From Aquatica leii (Eukaryota; Arthropoda; Insecta; Coleoptera; Lampyridae): a DNA stretch of 64,000 nucleotides. How positions within the stretch are numbered: position 1 is the first letter of the stretch; each line of letters starts with the position of its first letter. The stretch covers positions 5,446,937 through 5,510,936 of the forward strand of contig CM069436.1 of assembly GCA_035610365.1 (NCBI GenBank). The letters are read 5' to 3'. The notes beneath the pieces were generated by a model. It worked only from the letters and a program-made list of their open reading frames with translations, ran no database searches and was not told the DNA's origin. The translations under genes and the position numbers were made by a program. Below are positions 10,887 through 22,314 of the stretch, in pieces.

Positions 10887-12240
10887 ACTCGAGCACTATA
10901 AAAAAATGTAACTTTAGAATGAGTTATTGGTGTAGTTGTAAAATTATATATTGTTAAATCTTTTAGAAATAAATAAGAAAGTAATCTACCGTTTATAAAA
11001 TAAACTAAAAAGTTCTGCGAAATTATTAATTTGGTCTAAGGAATATTTATTGAAATTATAACAATATTGAAAATACAACGAATCTAAATTACATTTGAAA
11101 TATTCGTTTAAGACATGTTTTAATTAATAATTTGAAAAAAACACATTTTAATAATCTCACATAAATTGATTTTGCAATGCATCGTACACATACAAATATA
11201 AAAACAATTGAATCGACAAAATTGAAATGACCATTAATGCATTTGTTTTACCATAACACAGAAAACATCTGATGCTTCTATAACGCTGGAATTTTAATAC
11301 AAAGTTTTTACAAATTTTAGTTAATTTTATCACTCTAACTAATAGCTTTAGTTACATACTCAAAAGATTTCACAAAGCACAAAGAAAAATAAACATTACA
11401 CAAATTTTACATTATTCCACCCGTAACGCGCGCAACCCCCTCTTAAAACGGATCATGCGCATTTTCGTAGTTATGATTCTTTCCGCCGATGCTTACGTAA
11501 TTTCGAGTGTCTTTGATTGTAGTTAAATTTAAACTGGCTTGTGAAATACAAGCAATCAGTTTATAATGAAATATATCGATAAACATCGGAAAGTTAGAAC
11601 GTCCCAAGTTTAAATCAATTAAACAAATACACAAATATGATAACAGGTTTAAAACCCAACACATACAGAGTGTCCGTATATTGGACCTCAAGAGTGGGTA
11701 TCTCGGTTATTATAAGCGATACAATATCGATTAATGTAGACAAAAGTTGTGCATTTCTAAACTGATCAATAATTACAAAAAATCTGATTTGTCATTTTTT
11801 GGTTTTTAATAATGATAAAAAATTTAAAACCCTAATTTTCGTTTTTATTTTTTTAGCAACAATTGACATAGCTGGACGTTTTTAACTGAAACATCTTCAA
11901 TGAACTTTTCTGCAAGAAATCTAAATATGTAATCAGATTTTCAGTAACATTTTAGATACAGAGTTACTTCTAAGCTACAAATTTTGGATTTTTACATTTT
12001 TTAATCCTTTTATTTCTGATTACGATGATCTATCTTGCATTTTGGGCGAAATAAAAAAACTCATTCTTGCGCAGAGTGCTTTGGAATCAATTTTGACTCT
12101 TGATCAAATTTAGAGCTCTAACGCTCACATTTCTGCACAGTTGGCCATTTAGTTTTAAATCAAGAGCAACAAAATAACCCAGAAATTTATTCTTAGTTTC
12201 AATGAAACAAAATTTTAGAAACAACAACTAGTCTGTTTAG
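10887..12240. other. AT-rich non-coding stretch with a possible transposon end
   Basis: I find no convincing coding frame here. At about 11664 the sequence TACAGAGTGTCCGTATATTG resembles the start of a Tc1/mariner-type inverted repeat next to a TA target, but I found no matching second end before 12240. Confidence 0.3.
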
Positions 12241-12890
12241 TGTTGGTCCAGATTACAGAATAAAACTAAGAACGTCCATGGGGGATACGGAATGGAAGCA
12301 GAGAGGATCCAAATTATAGGCTATATGCTGACAACATCGTTTTAGTAGCGGAAAGTGAAACAGGTGATGACATTCTCTTACTTTGGAACCACAATAACAG
12401 GAAGGGAACAAGAACAACAGTAAGCCAATAAAGCAGCAGCTATATATCGTGCCTGGAAGAATAAAAGCATGGCCTCAGAGAGTAAAGTAAAGGTATATAA
12501 AACCTGTGTTAGGCCTATATTGGCATACGATATAGAAACAAGAGCAGATACTCGCAAAACAAAAAAAAATGAAATGAGGATCCTAAGATATATAAAAGGA
12601 CGAACATTAATGGACCGAATTCATAATCAACAAATAAGACAATGCTGCGTCGAAGATATTATAAGATGGGAAAGAACAAGAAGGCGAGAATGGAACAAAC
12701 ACATTCAAAGAATGGAAGAACATAGGATTGCCAAAATATCTAAAAACAACACACCCCACTCCTTAGAGGCAGATCATCTAAAAGGTGCAAAGACTCGTAG
12801 ATCTCCACATCACAAGAAATGGCTTGAGAATTGAAGTAGGACGGGACAAGATCTTACCAAAAGAAGAGCAATATAAACAAATGGACAAAT
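12240..12890 (+). mobile_element. RTE/BovB-like LINE remnant, 3' end
   Basis: The reverse-transcriptase catalytic box survives as Tyr-Ala-Asp-Asn (12324-12335), so the last aspartate of YADD is mutated. The frame at 12469-12834 reads SESKVKVYKTCVRPILAYDI, ETRADTRKTKKNEMRILRYI and RTRRREWNKHIQRM. This is the conserved tail of insect RTE/BovB-type LINEs. Frameshifts lie between the two parts. A better-preserved relative lies at 29935-32270 on the other strand. Confidence 0.75.
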
Positions 12891-13560
12891 TATAAGAAGT
12901 GTTCGAATGGTCCGCCTTCTACTTCTAAATACAATACCACACGCTTTTGCAAGTTCCGTATTGCTCTTGAAATATCCCCTCTTCTAATTTTACTTCTTAG
13001 AATGGTTTTGATGTTTCTTCGCAACTCATCCATATCGGCAAGTACAGTTTTGTAGATCTGATCTTTCATCGTTCTCGCTGGCCAAAGTGCATTACCGTTA
13101 TTTAAAATAACTTTTTCCGGAAACATCGTTGACAAATGGTCAGCTATTCTTCTAGCGTTGTGTGGCGGGGCACCGTCCTGCTGTAACCATACGTTCTGCA
13201 AGCGGTTTAGGCAAATATTGTTGTCAATGTACTCTTCAAAGAAGGCCCTCAGAAAATACCTGTCACGGTCAGATATAAATATATGGGCTAATGATGCTGT
13301 CGCCCAACAAACCTACACATACATTAAGTCCAAAACGTATTTGTGGTCGTCGTTCTTGGTGTTGACGTAGATTTTTAATTGACCAAATATGCTCATTATT
13401 GTGACGATTAAGTAAACTTGTTGTCGTCCGTAAATATCACGTTGAGAAAATTAGGGTTTTCTGTGGTTTTGGTCTAACTGATATCCATCACAAACCTACA
13501 GAATGCTACCCGTCGATTATCTCCAGAATAGAGAATTTGGCTGATATGAATGAGACTATG
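12890..13560 (-). pseudogene. Mariner-family transposase remnant
   Basis: The best frame (13201-12890, 103 residues) reads MQNVWLQQDGAPPHNARRIADHLS, with the second catalytic aspartate in QQDGAPPH, and ends KIRRGDISRAIRNLQKRV. Upstream pieces on the same strand read NRHNNEHIWS and GLNVCVGLLGD. After WPAR the expected motif with the third aspartate (SPDLNPLDYF) is missing and the text jumps to TMKDQIYKT, a deletion of about 15 codons. It resembles the IS630/mariner group with QQDGAPPH, as in the element at 55917, but is much older. Confidence 0.75.
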
Positions 13561-13590
13561 GCTAATTTATACATGTAATATGTTTGTAGA

Positions 13591-14602
13591 TTAATTATTA
13601 AAATCTTCTACTTTGGTTTTCGGTTCGTTTTTTATAAAACTATCTACGGTTTTGTTATTCAATTCGAGATGCTTATAAAAATCAAGACCTCGTTTATCTT
13701 TGATCGAAAGATCAGTGCCATTTTGCAACAAAAGTTTTATAACATCATCGTCACATTCTAAAATGACGGATCTCAGCAAAGGCGTCCAACCTTTATTATC
13801 GACTGCATTAACGTAAAAATCATAATCCAAACAAAACTTAACATTCTCGAAAATGTTCGAGTCAACTGCATGATGCAACGCAGTCAACTGGTTGCAATCG
13901 ACAGCTTTTAGATCAGCACCCTTATCAATTAAAAATTTTGTAATTTGTAAGTTACTGTAATAAAGAGCCACCATTAACGGTGTTCGTTGTGTTATTAAAG
14001 AACTATTATTAACATTAGCGCCAATATTAACTAAAAAAGAAACCATTTGATAATTTTGATTCTCAATCGATTGAATTAAGGGTGTTTTGCTTTCTTTATT
14101 TGCGGTTTCTAGAAGAGCAGGCCTAAAAACTTTAATTTTCAAGTACTTTTAAAAGAATGAGATTAAAATAAATACCTCACAGAAATAATTTTACGTATTA
14201 TCGACGTATCCCCAAATTTAACGGCTCTCGTCATGTGCATAACGAAATAAGGTATTATAGCAGTACTACTTTTAAAATACAACCAATCTGATCCTAAACA
14301 TTGTATGCGAAAGTTGTAGCAGCTGCAAGGTTTTAAATTTTCTACCAAACATTCAGTTTTACTACCACTAAAACAGTATTCATTATTTAAATAGTTAATG
14401 GTATGCTTACGTACTAATAAACGTTTTTCCAATCACCAAAGTCGTTTTGTAGTTGAATAGTGAATATAGAATTGTTATGAAAAACTTTTTCCCATGACAA
14501 TATAATCGTATTAATTGTATTTGAAACGGTTCTTGGTTTATTTTTTAATTTCAAGTCCGTCATATCGATCAAACAAGGTTTAATAAACGCACAATGATAC
14601 AA
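13591..14602 (-). CDS. FANK1: FANK1-like fibronectin III and ankyrin-repeat protein
   Basis: Three exons on the minus strand: 14563-14415 (an upstream in-frame ATG is at 14602), 14367-14176 and 14122-13591. Introns are 47 and 53 bp. The joined frame gives 290 residues. An N-terminal fibronectin III domain (residues ~1-95: IILSWEKV, KTECLVENLKPCSCYNFRI) is followed by HMTRAVKFGD, which matches the start of the FANK1 ankyrin block. About four ankyrin repeats then follow (TPLIQSIENQNYQ, TPLMVALYYSNLQ, TALHHAVDSN, TPLLRSVILECD). Vertebrate FANK1 is about 345 residues with six repeats and is testis-enriched. Here the C-terminus is shorter. All splice junctions fit GT/AG and the frame is intact. 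Confidence 0.8.
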
Positions 14603-14927
14603 TCAATACATCCGATAAGTTTAAGAAACTCCATTTATTTTACAATCTTATTGATTAAGCATTATATAAATACATAATATAGAAAAAAGTCATCACAAAC
14701 ACTTTTTAAATTGAAAATATAAATGGCGTTTCAAAAACAGTTCAAACTTTTTAAATTATCTAAAAAAGTATTACGTTCGTTATGTAGAATATATTTATTT
14801 CTTTAATAATTCCTACTCACAATATAATGTTTTTTAGAAGCATATATCACATTCGTTCTGTTTCCGAAAAGTGTTGGAAGGTTAAAGAAAATTAAGGAAA
14901 GTCCTGGAAGCGATAAGAAGAAAAGCA

Positions 14928-15398
14928 TTGAAGAGCTACTGCGACGAGTATTACGTGACCAAACAAGTCGTGTACGTCGAGGCCCTAGATGTTGGAACTA
15001 CGGTAAACTGGGTCACATTCAGCGCCGCTGTCCCAAACCAAGATCATAAGAGCTATCGGAAAACTAGTGGAAGTTGTTCAAAAAGGACAAAAGTCGACCT
15101 CCAACAACCATGCCCCAAAGATTACCATCCGCGCTGCATCGCCAACTTCCTAAACAGCATTTATGTTGATGACACCATCAATGGACGAAGAGTTGAACTA
15201 TTGGTTGACACAGGAGCAACAAGAACAATAGTGCGCCCAGATGTAGTTCGAGAAAATGGAAGAATAACATCAATCACTATACAACTAAAGACAGTAACTG
15301 GTGAAACAGTTCCAATTTATGGAGAGGTTATGGTAACTATTTGTATTGGAAATAAATCAGTTAATCATCAGATACTGGTAGCTGACATAACTGAATAA
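14928..15398 (+). pseudogene. Gypsy 2 protease region
   Basis: The second half of this 156-residue frame reads NSIYVDDTINGRRVELLVDTGATRTI, a retropepsin with the D-T-G active site, followed by GEVMVTICIGNKSVNHQILV. The first half is a shifted frame over the knuckle region and is not meaningful protein. The frame stops at 15398 and a following open frame continues the protein. Confidence 0.65.
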
Positions 15399-15871
15399 AT
15401 GATTTTGAGAATAGACATTATAAGGAAGTGTGGATTCCATTTAAACATGGAAAATAATGTCCTCAAACTAGAGAACGAAGAAATTTCTTTTAATTTGTCG
15501 AAAAAGGAAAAGGTGAAGGTTACTCTAGTAAACGATGTCGTTTTACCTGGACGAACTAACAGCGTTGTGATGAGACGTCTGGATAGAGATCTCCGCGAAG
15601 GTTCCCTTGTAACATCGAACCAACCAAAAATGAAATATTCACCCAAAGACTACTAATTGGTAACGCTCTGGTGAAGGTCAAAAACGTAATACCAGTTAGA
15701 ATCATAAACACCAGTCCAAACTTGGTAACTTTGAAGAAGCATACTGTGATAGGACAATCTATACATAGGTGTCTCACTTTCTGAAATGTGCAAACGTTGT
15801 TGAAAGCGTGTCAAGATTTTAACCAGCGCAAGCGCAGTAAAATCAAGAAACTAATCTAACAGCACCACGAC

Positions 15872-16308
15872 GTGTTTGCAATGGATGATCATTCTAGAGG
15901 AAGAATTAACGTCGTGAAACACAAAATCAATACTGGCAATGCTCAACCAGTCCGACAACATCCGAGGCGGCTTTCACTGGTCAAGCGGGAAGAAGCCGAG
16001 AAGATAATCGCCAAAATGGAAACTCCTCAGGGTGGGATCAAACCATCTAACAGTCCGTGGGCATCTCCAGTGGTCTTGGTGAAGAAACGAGATTTTGTGT
16101 TGATTATAGACAACTCAATGAGGTCACCAAGAAAGATAGTTACCCGTTGCCGCGAATTGACGACACATTAGATACCCTATCTGGTTTGCAGTGGTTTTCC
16201 ACTTTGGATTTGAAAAGTGACTACTGGCAAGTGAACTTGGAACCGAAGGGCAGCGAAAAGGATGCAATTTATCAGTCCCAACAATCACAACCTTTGGGGG
16301 GGGGGTAG
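15872..16308 (+). pseudogene. Gypsy 2 reverse-transcriptase N-terminal part
   Basis: Two overlapping frames, 15872-16171 and 16057-16308, share the RT start. The shift occurs near 16085, within the KKR/ETRF text. The second frame holds [17 protein letters not shown] and [10 protein letters not shown], typical Ty3/gypsy motifs. The active-site box and RNase H are absent. Confidence 0.7.
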
Positions 16309-16560
16309 TGTATTGTCCGCACCACTCCAACGTTGATGAGCCCATCTGCAGCACACTGAACACTAAACCAATATTTGTTCTTTTTGCTGGTGTCATCGCA
16401 AATCAAGCATCTGCCTGTCATCCAAATCATCGTCATCCCATAACTGAGTATTAGAAAGCTCTTCTTCAGATTAACTTTCTTGGTAAATGTTTCGTATTAC
16501 CCTTGTTTATAAACATTATAGTATAGTTTTGGATGCAAACGCAAAATTGACATATCTGGC
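16309..16560 (-). pseudogene. Possible pogo-type transposase C-terminal tail
   Basis: On the minus strand this interval reads CLICDDTSKKNKYWFSVQC and AADGLINV. The cysteine spacing recalls the Cys-rich tail found in some insect pogo/Tigger transposases (C..C......W..C..C). The catalytic part of a pogo remnant lies at 17990-18640 on the same strand, so these may be one element separated by decayed sequence. Confidence 0.35.
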
Positions 16561-17989
16561 GCTGCTTTTATTAATATTTAAGATTTCTAAGTTACAGATC
16601 AGTATATTCTCTTACAGTAATCTATAAAGATACAGTTTCAAAGATTTGGAAAAGACATACGTTTTTTTATTACACGTAAAATAATCTTGAAAGAAAGTTA
16701 TATCTATGCACGATAACACTGAAACATAATGATTCCCCTAATAGAAGACAATTTTATAATTAAACGTACAATTTCTAATTTGTGAATATTTTTTTATAGT
16801 ATTCGAGCGATCACAACAATAAAATAAACCACCAAATTTACAAAATTTTTATTCAAATTTGATATAAATTAGATTAAAGTTAACCAGTTAATGAATACAC
16901 ATGCTGATAAAAAATTATAAAAGATGTATTAATAACGAAATAACTAAAAAGGTTTATGAATTTTGGTGGCAGGCATGTTTAATTAAGGATGGTCCTTTTA
17001 TCTCAATAAACAGAAGCATTCTACATGTTTCTGTTTATTGACATAATAAAAACACATCTGGAGTCTAGTATATTGTAGGCAATGCTAATATAATTTCTGC
17101 CAAATGCCTGCGTTTTTAATTATGCAGTGCACGCCGCTTAATAGAATCACGTTGGGATTCGAGGTTTTTGATAACAATATCCAAAATTCAGAAAAAAATG
17201 CTTATTTGTTAGAAAGCAGTAAATATATACAGCGTGTATGTGATTAACAAGTTGTTAATTTAGAAGATGAAATCAAAGCGTCAATACAAGCAAAAAAATT
17301 TTATAAAACTTTAAAAAAAAGCAGCATTTTGAGCCAACGGATCTGTAGCATTAAACAGTTTGTTAGCCCCGTTAATAAAAAGAAATAAAAAACAACGTTA
17401 TGATGTTCTATGACTGTTCTAAGAACTACACAATTCTTCTCAAAAATTTGCTGACACTAAAAATAAATACAAAATAACGTTATCACATAAGACGTAATTA
17501 ATTTAATTTGTTATTCTAAGAAGGCACATGCTTTCCAAGTTAATTCTGGAAGATAACGTATTTACAGGTGTTGAAATAATGTACCGTTTCGTAAATCAGT
17601 CGAACTATTTAAATAAATAAATAAAACTGCAAAAATAAGATAAATATGCAAAACAACTATTGTTAGGGTACAATAATAAAATTTTTCACTCTAAACAAAC
17701 GTATTGTGAAAATTCAGCTCAAAAATGCATACAAAATAAGTTATTGATCGTGTATAGAAACAAACCTAAGAATAAATTGATAACATAAACCGAAATTATG
17801 ATTACTATAAGCAGCGTATTTTCTATGTAGAAATAACTCGCACGCTAACAAAACTTCTTTTTGTTTTTACGCCGCTGTATTTTCCCTGTATGCGATGAAT
17901 TTGGGATGGAGTTTCATTCTTTAAACAAAACTTCAGATGACGAGCAACCGTAACCACTTAGAAAAAAATTTCCTTGCGCAGCAAGTGAT
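16561..17989. other. AT-rich non-coding stretch
   Basis: No credible open frame is visible. It holds a 13-bp perfect stem at 17003-17015 and 17029-17041 (TCAATAAACAGAA with its complement, 13-base loop). It could be the decayed interior of the flanking pogo remnant. Confidence 0.4.
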
Positions 17990-18640
17990 GTGGTTGAGTC
18001 TGACTTAACTTGCCTGCATTTCAATTAGATCTCCTTCATCTTCTTTTGTAATTTTTTCCGATTCGAAAGGTCATATTCTTAAAGCTTAAAATCATATTGT
18101 GCTTTATCCATAGTGGCATCTTAAACATAAGCTTGATGAAAGAGTTCTGTCACATCATAGAGTGCGATTCTTTCAAAATATAGAAGATGCTTGTCACACT
18201 GTCGATTGAGTGAACCATAAAATGTCAAATCCAACAGCTGTAAGCGATGGGATGCATGTGGTGAAATGGTTAGAAACTGAACTTCATTTTGCTGGCAAAG
18301 TTAATAAATTTCTACAGAGATAAAACTTAATTGATTATCCAGAATTATTAATGCGGGTTTATTGATGTAACCGGCTCTTCCAGCTCAAACTTTAGTGTCG
18401 CTCAGTAGACACGCCAATTAAACCCAACATTCTTTGCTGCTGTGGACATGTCTATCAAGCAATAAATACTAGGGAAACCTTGGTTTAATTGCTTAAACCA
18501 AAACATCATCAAAAACCTAAATCTAAGGTCGGCAGATGCGTGACTGAATAAGAGAATAGCCGTTAATTGACCCAACCTCGGAGCACCCTGCAAACCCCGT
18601 TGTTTATAACCCGCCATGTGTATAGGGACACTGCACATGG
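17990..18640 (-). pseudogene. Old pogo/Tigger transposase remnant
   Basis: Minus-strand text reads INPALIILDNQLSFISVEIY, LCQQNEVQFLTISPHASHRL and QLLDLTFYGSLNRQCDK. This is the DDE_1 core of pogo transposases, where the second aspartate sits in LILDNHxSH and the third in HxLQPLD. The H of the 'NHxSH' motif is lost. Frames are interrupted and both ends are missing. It is a different, much older copy than the pogo element at 59526. Confidence 0.65.
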
Positions 18641-20042
18641 TTGTTTATATTTATTCCTTACTCGTGGAACTATTATGGAGAAAGTAAATGAAACAAAACA
18701 ATCGAATATAACATATATTATGACTGGGGACTCTGAAAAGAAGTAATCGCCAAGAAACTTTCAGGTGCTGATAGAAGGAAGCGCCGCAAAGAAAAACTTC
18801 AGCAACAAGGATAAGCCAAAAAACCTGAGACATCAGCACTAAGACGCACCTCTTAACACCAAAGGAGTCAAGCCAAAAGTACTCCAACCACTTTTTATGT
18901 TACGCCCATGTCTGGTATTCGAATGGCAATAATGCCACCAAGTGTTGTCTTAAGAAGAACAACCACAACACGAGAAGTTATAGAATTGGTGTAGTTCTGC
19001 GTAAATACAGCTGGTGCTGTAATATGATTCCAATGCACGCCATACGGTTTGGGAAAGCGCTGAAAACATCAGAAGATGTGAAGCACCCTTAGGATTAATT
19101 AAGTAATAAACTAGAAATCGTAAATCGAGAAAACGAAACCTTTGTCATAAATACAAGAGAAGTAATCGACATTACCATTGGCACACACAAGTGTGCAGTA
19201 AAATAAGAGAGTGGCATGTGTCAACTCAACTATCACTCTCCGACTATATGTACCTAAAATTTAAATTGGAATTGCCACAGGGAAAAGTAAAGACGTACAG
19301 AAATCTGCAACTGGGATCTCTTTAGGGAAAGACTTATGCAGGGACTCGACGAACATCAGTCAATACTTCGAACCTCGGTAGAAACCATCGTAGAAGTCTT
19401 TCAGGATCTCGTGAACTGTGGCGCTGTAATCGGCTTATGTCAAAATGTTGCTATCACCCGTCTTACAAACATTCGTCGGTACATTTTTCCTAACCTATCA
19501 TTGCTTTTCTTGTTGTATTTGTAATTATTACTACTGATTTTTATGATTATTTGAATATTTTAAAATTATTAAAATTTTTTTGTGAATGTGTTTGTCTTAT
19601 AAATGTCAAATTTTCAATTTTTAGTTTATTAATTCCGATTTTCAACTGAAGGTCACAGTTCACGACATAATAAAACACCTCTAGATACAGAACTGATGAA
19701 CGATATAATCAAGACATCTATCAAAAACGCTTACGAAAATAGTTTGTTCAACACAAAGAAAATCAGCCGAAAGATCGTTTGGTGGAGTCCGGAACTTTCC
19801 TTTCTAAGGGAATAAGCTCGTAAGGTTTTTAACTGAAACAAAAAGACTGGAAAATAGGAGGAACACAAAACTTTTCGTCAAAAATATGACTATGCTATTA
19901 AAAAAGCGAAAGAGAAATCCTGGAAAAAGCACTGTGTGGGGACATTAAAAAATCATCAGAATGTGGTAGCCTACAGATAAAAAAATTTCCGTTTGCTGAA
20001 AATCTCAATACATACATTATTATAACGATGTAAACATCAATT
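18640..20042 (+). mobile_element. R1/jockey-like LINE remnant (endonuclease to RT linker)
   Basis: Fragments in changing frames read YDSNARHTVWESAEN, then KLEIVNRENETFVIN, TREVIDITIG and WDLFRERLMQGLDEHQ. These are hallmarks of the AP endonuclease C-terminal half. Further on come KIVWWSPELSFLRE and KYDYAIKKAKEKSWKK, the linker before reverse transcriptase. Stops and a foreign-looking AT-rich interval at about 19440-19640 interrupt it. The repeat X copy begins at 20048 in an A-run directly after it. Confidence 0.7.
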
Positions 20043-20648
20043 AAAAAACTGGTGTGGTTGCCACACAACTTTCCTATAAGGAATGATAAAGGAATGTCTA
20101 CATATTTTTTTTTAAACTTATGTTGTCATAAAACCACTTTGAAGTGATATGTACACGTTTGTATTGACTTCTGTTATAATTTTTTTTAAATTTTTTTCTA
20201 CGATTTTATTAAAATATAACCGAAATATAGCATATTGAGCTATGTTGTCATATCGACTAAAACTTATATTTGTGCGCCTCGATATTGCTTTCTCCTTTAG
20301 TAAATCAGTAAAAATTAAGTTTGAACGTATCTTGCTTTTTTTAGATACGGAATTTTTTTCTAAAAAAATTGTCGCAGGCAGAATTCGAACCTAGATTATA
20401 TATGGAATTCACTTTAAGTTATAAATCAAATATCTAATAAACTATTACTGTTAGAACTTTTTTTGTTTGAATAAATTGTTAGGAAGAATTATCTCTATAA
20501 GAAACTGTAAAAATAATTTGAATATAATTTACATACGTACAAAATTATATACCTACTGACTTACAGAAAAATTGCAACACTTAGAAGTTGTTGAACGATT
20601 TTATTGAAATTTTCAGGAAACGTCTATTTTCATGAAACGAAGTGATGA

Positions 20649-21690
20649 TTAAAATTTAAAAACAAAAGAACAAAAGCTTAAAAAGTTTTTCCAATAATGA
20701 GTTGCTCCGCCACGATTTCTAATGTACTTATTTAGACGTCTTGGCATGCTATCAATCAAGTGATCTATAGCTTGTGGTATATCGTCCCAAGCTTCTTGAA
20801 TCCGTAGCTGGAGATTGTGTAAGTTATCTGGAGGGTGTGGTAAGTTACCCAGTCGCCTACCAATCATATCCCATACATGTTCAACGGGCGACAAATCAGG
20901 CGATCGAGCAGGCCATGGGAGGACGGCAATAGCTTCTTCCAAAAACCGTGTTGTAACCCTTGCCGTATGAGGGAGCGCATTAACTTGCTGGAAAATGGGG
21001 TTTTGCAGCCCCTGAAGATATGAAAGCCCAACTAGTTGTAGTACATTAGCAATGTAACCAGCTGCGTTTAGGTTGCCATCGATAAAGACCAAGGGTGATC
21101 TGCTACCATAACATATTGCACCCCATATCATAACTCCTTGAGTGAGGGCTGTGTTGCCTTCCACAAACGATGTTGGATTTTTACGTTCTCTACGCATCCG
21201 TCTGACCCTCCTACAACCATCGTGGGCCCACAAGCAAAATCGGGACTCGTCACTAAACACAATTTGATGCCATTCTTGCGCCCAATTAACCCTTTCGTTG
21301 GTCCACTCTAGTCTGCGTAGACGGTGAAGTGGTGTTAGGGGAAGACATAAAAATGGACGATATGAACGCAACCCATAAGATCTTATCCGGCGATAAACAG
21401 GTGACATTGACATTCTGAGTCCTATACCTCTCATCCAATCATTTGTAATTGATCGAGTTGTTGAAAATCTGTCTCTTGTGGCCAAAACTCTTAAGCGACG
21501 TTCTTCGCAATCTATAGTCCTCCGAGGACGTCCAGATCCACAGAGACGATGTTGAACCCCTTTCTCGGACCATTTGGACCAACATCTCAATACCGATGAA
21601 ACCTTTCGGTTTACCAACACGACGAGCAATTTCTCTTAGCGAAAGTCGGGACTCTCTCATACCAATAATACGGCCACGTTCAAAATCACT
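20649..21690 (-). pseudogene. Tc1-like transposase, catalytically dead
   Basis: The main frame (21629-20649, 326 residues) includes GSGRPRRT, the GRPR-type hook between DNA-binding and catalytic parts. It continues with VFSDESRFCLW (first D), QGVMIWGAICYG, FQQVNALPHTARVTTRFLEE and WPARSPDLSPVEHVWDMIGR (final E). Tc1 family members read QQDNARPHTA at the second site, so the second catalytic aspartate is replaced by valine here. The N-terminal helix-turn-helix (MRESRLSLREIARRVG) lies in another frame at 21660-21600, showing a frameshift. The gene would have encoded a DD34E cut-and-paste transposase. Confidence 0.85.
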
Positions 21691-22314
21691 TAATTAGACA
21701 AAATGTTAATATTGACGTACTCTCGGTATTGTTATCAAGTTCAGAATGAAATTGTGAACCAACAACAACAATTTGCAAACTTGAGAATTAGGTACTAAAT
21801 GGTCTACTACTTCAAATTTATTGTTACTATGTTACTAATAATAATAATAATAATAAAAATTTATTAATGTTGTCAACAAAATGTTATACACACAGGTCAG
21901 TTACAAAATCAAGAATGTATAATGATATCATTTTTAATATTACTTAAATAGTCCAAAAAATTATAATAACCGTTTTTGGTTAATAAACGTTTAATTGTAT
22001 TTTTGAATTTTTGGAAGTCAAATTTTCTAATGTTAATGGGTAATGCATTGTAGAATTTAATGTCATCTTAGTTGGTGCTGATTTGTTCTTTTGCCAATCT
22101 GATAGAAGGTAGGCGCAAATCATCATCGTATCTAGTTCCATGTTGGTGAGCATCCTTTGGGCGACGATATGTAACTTCTTCATTCTTTACGAATAACAGA
22201 CATTAAAAGATAAAAATACACGGTAGTGTCAGAATTTGCATTTCGATTAAATGTCTTCTGCAGTCGTCCCTATAGGCTGCACCTTGGATAATGCGGACAG
22301 CTTTTCTTTGTAGT

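Larger units (their letters stand above)
14880..16308 (+). mobile_element. Ty3/gypsy retrotransposon 2, truncated at both ends
   Basis: The order is a degraded zinc knuckle (CWNYGKLGHIQRRC, with the second cysteine changed to tyrosine) near 14985, protease with VDTGA in the frame 14928-15398, a linker frame 15399-15656, and reverse transcriptase from about 15870. RT motifs are KRREEAEKI-like at the start, [15 protein letters not shown], then after a frameshift [20 protein letters not shown] and [12 protein letters not shown]. The sequence stops at a run of nine or ten G near 16300, before the YxDD box. No LTR is seen. It lies in divergent orientation next to the FANK1-like gene. Confidence 0.8.

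Noticed and set aside
11443..11691. 82-codon minus-strand frame
   Set aside because: No domain or motif, AT-rich surroundings and no splice context; most likely chance.
14723..14803. Short plus-strand frame MAFQKQFKLFKLSKKVLRSL
   Set aside because: Only 27 codons, with no convincing donor site and no homology recalled.
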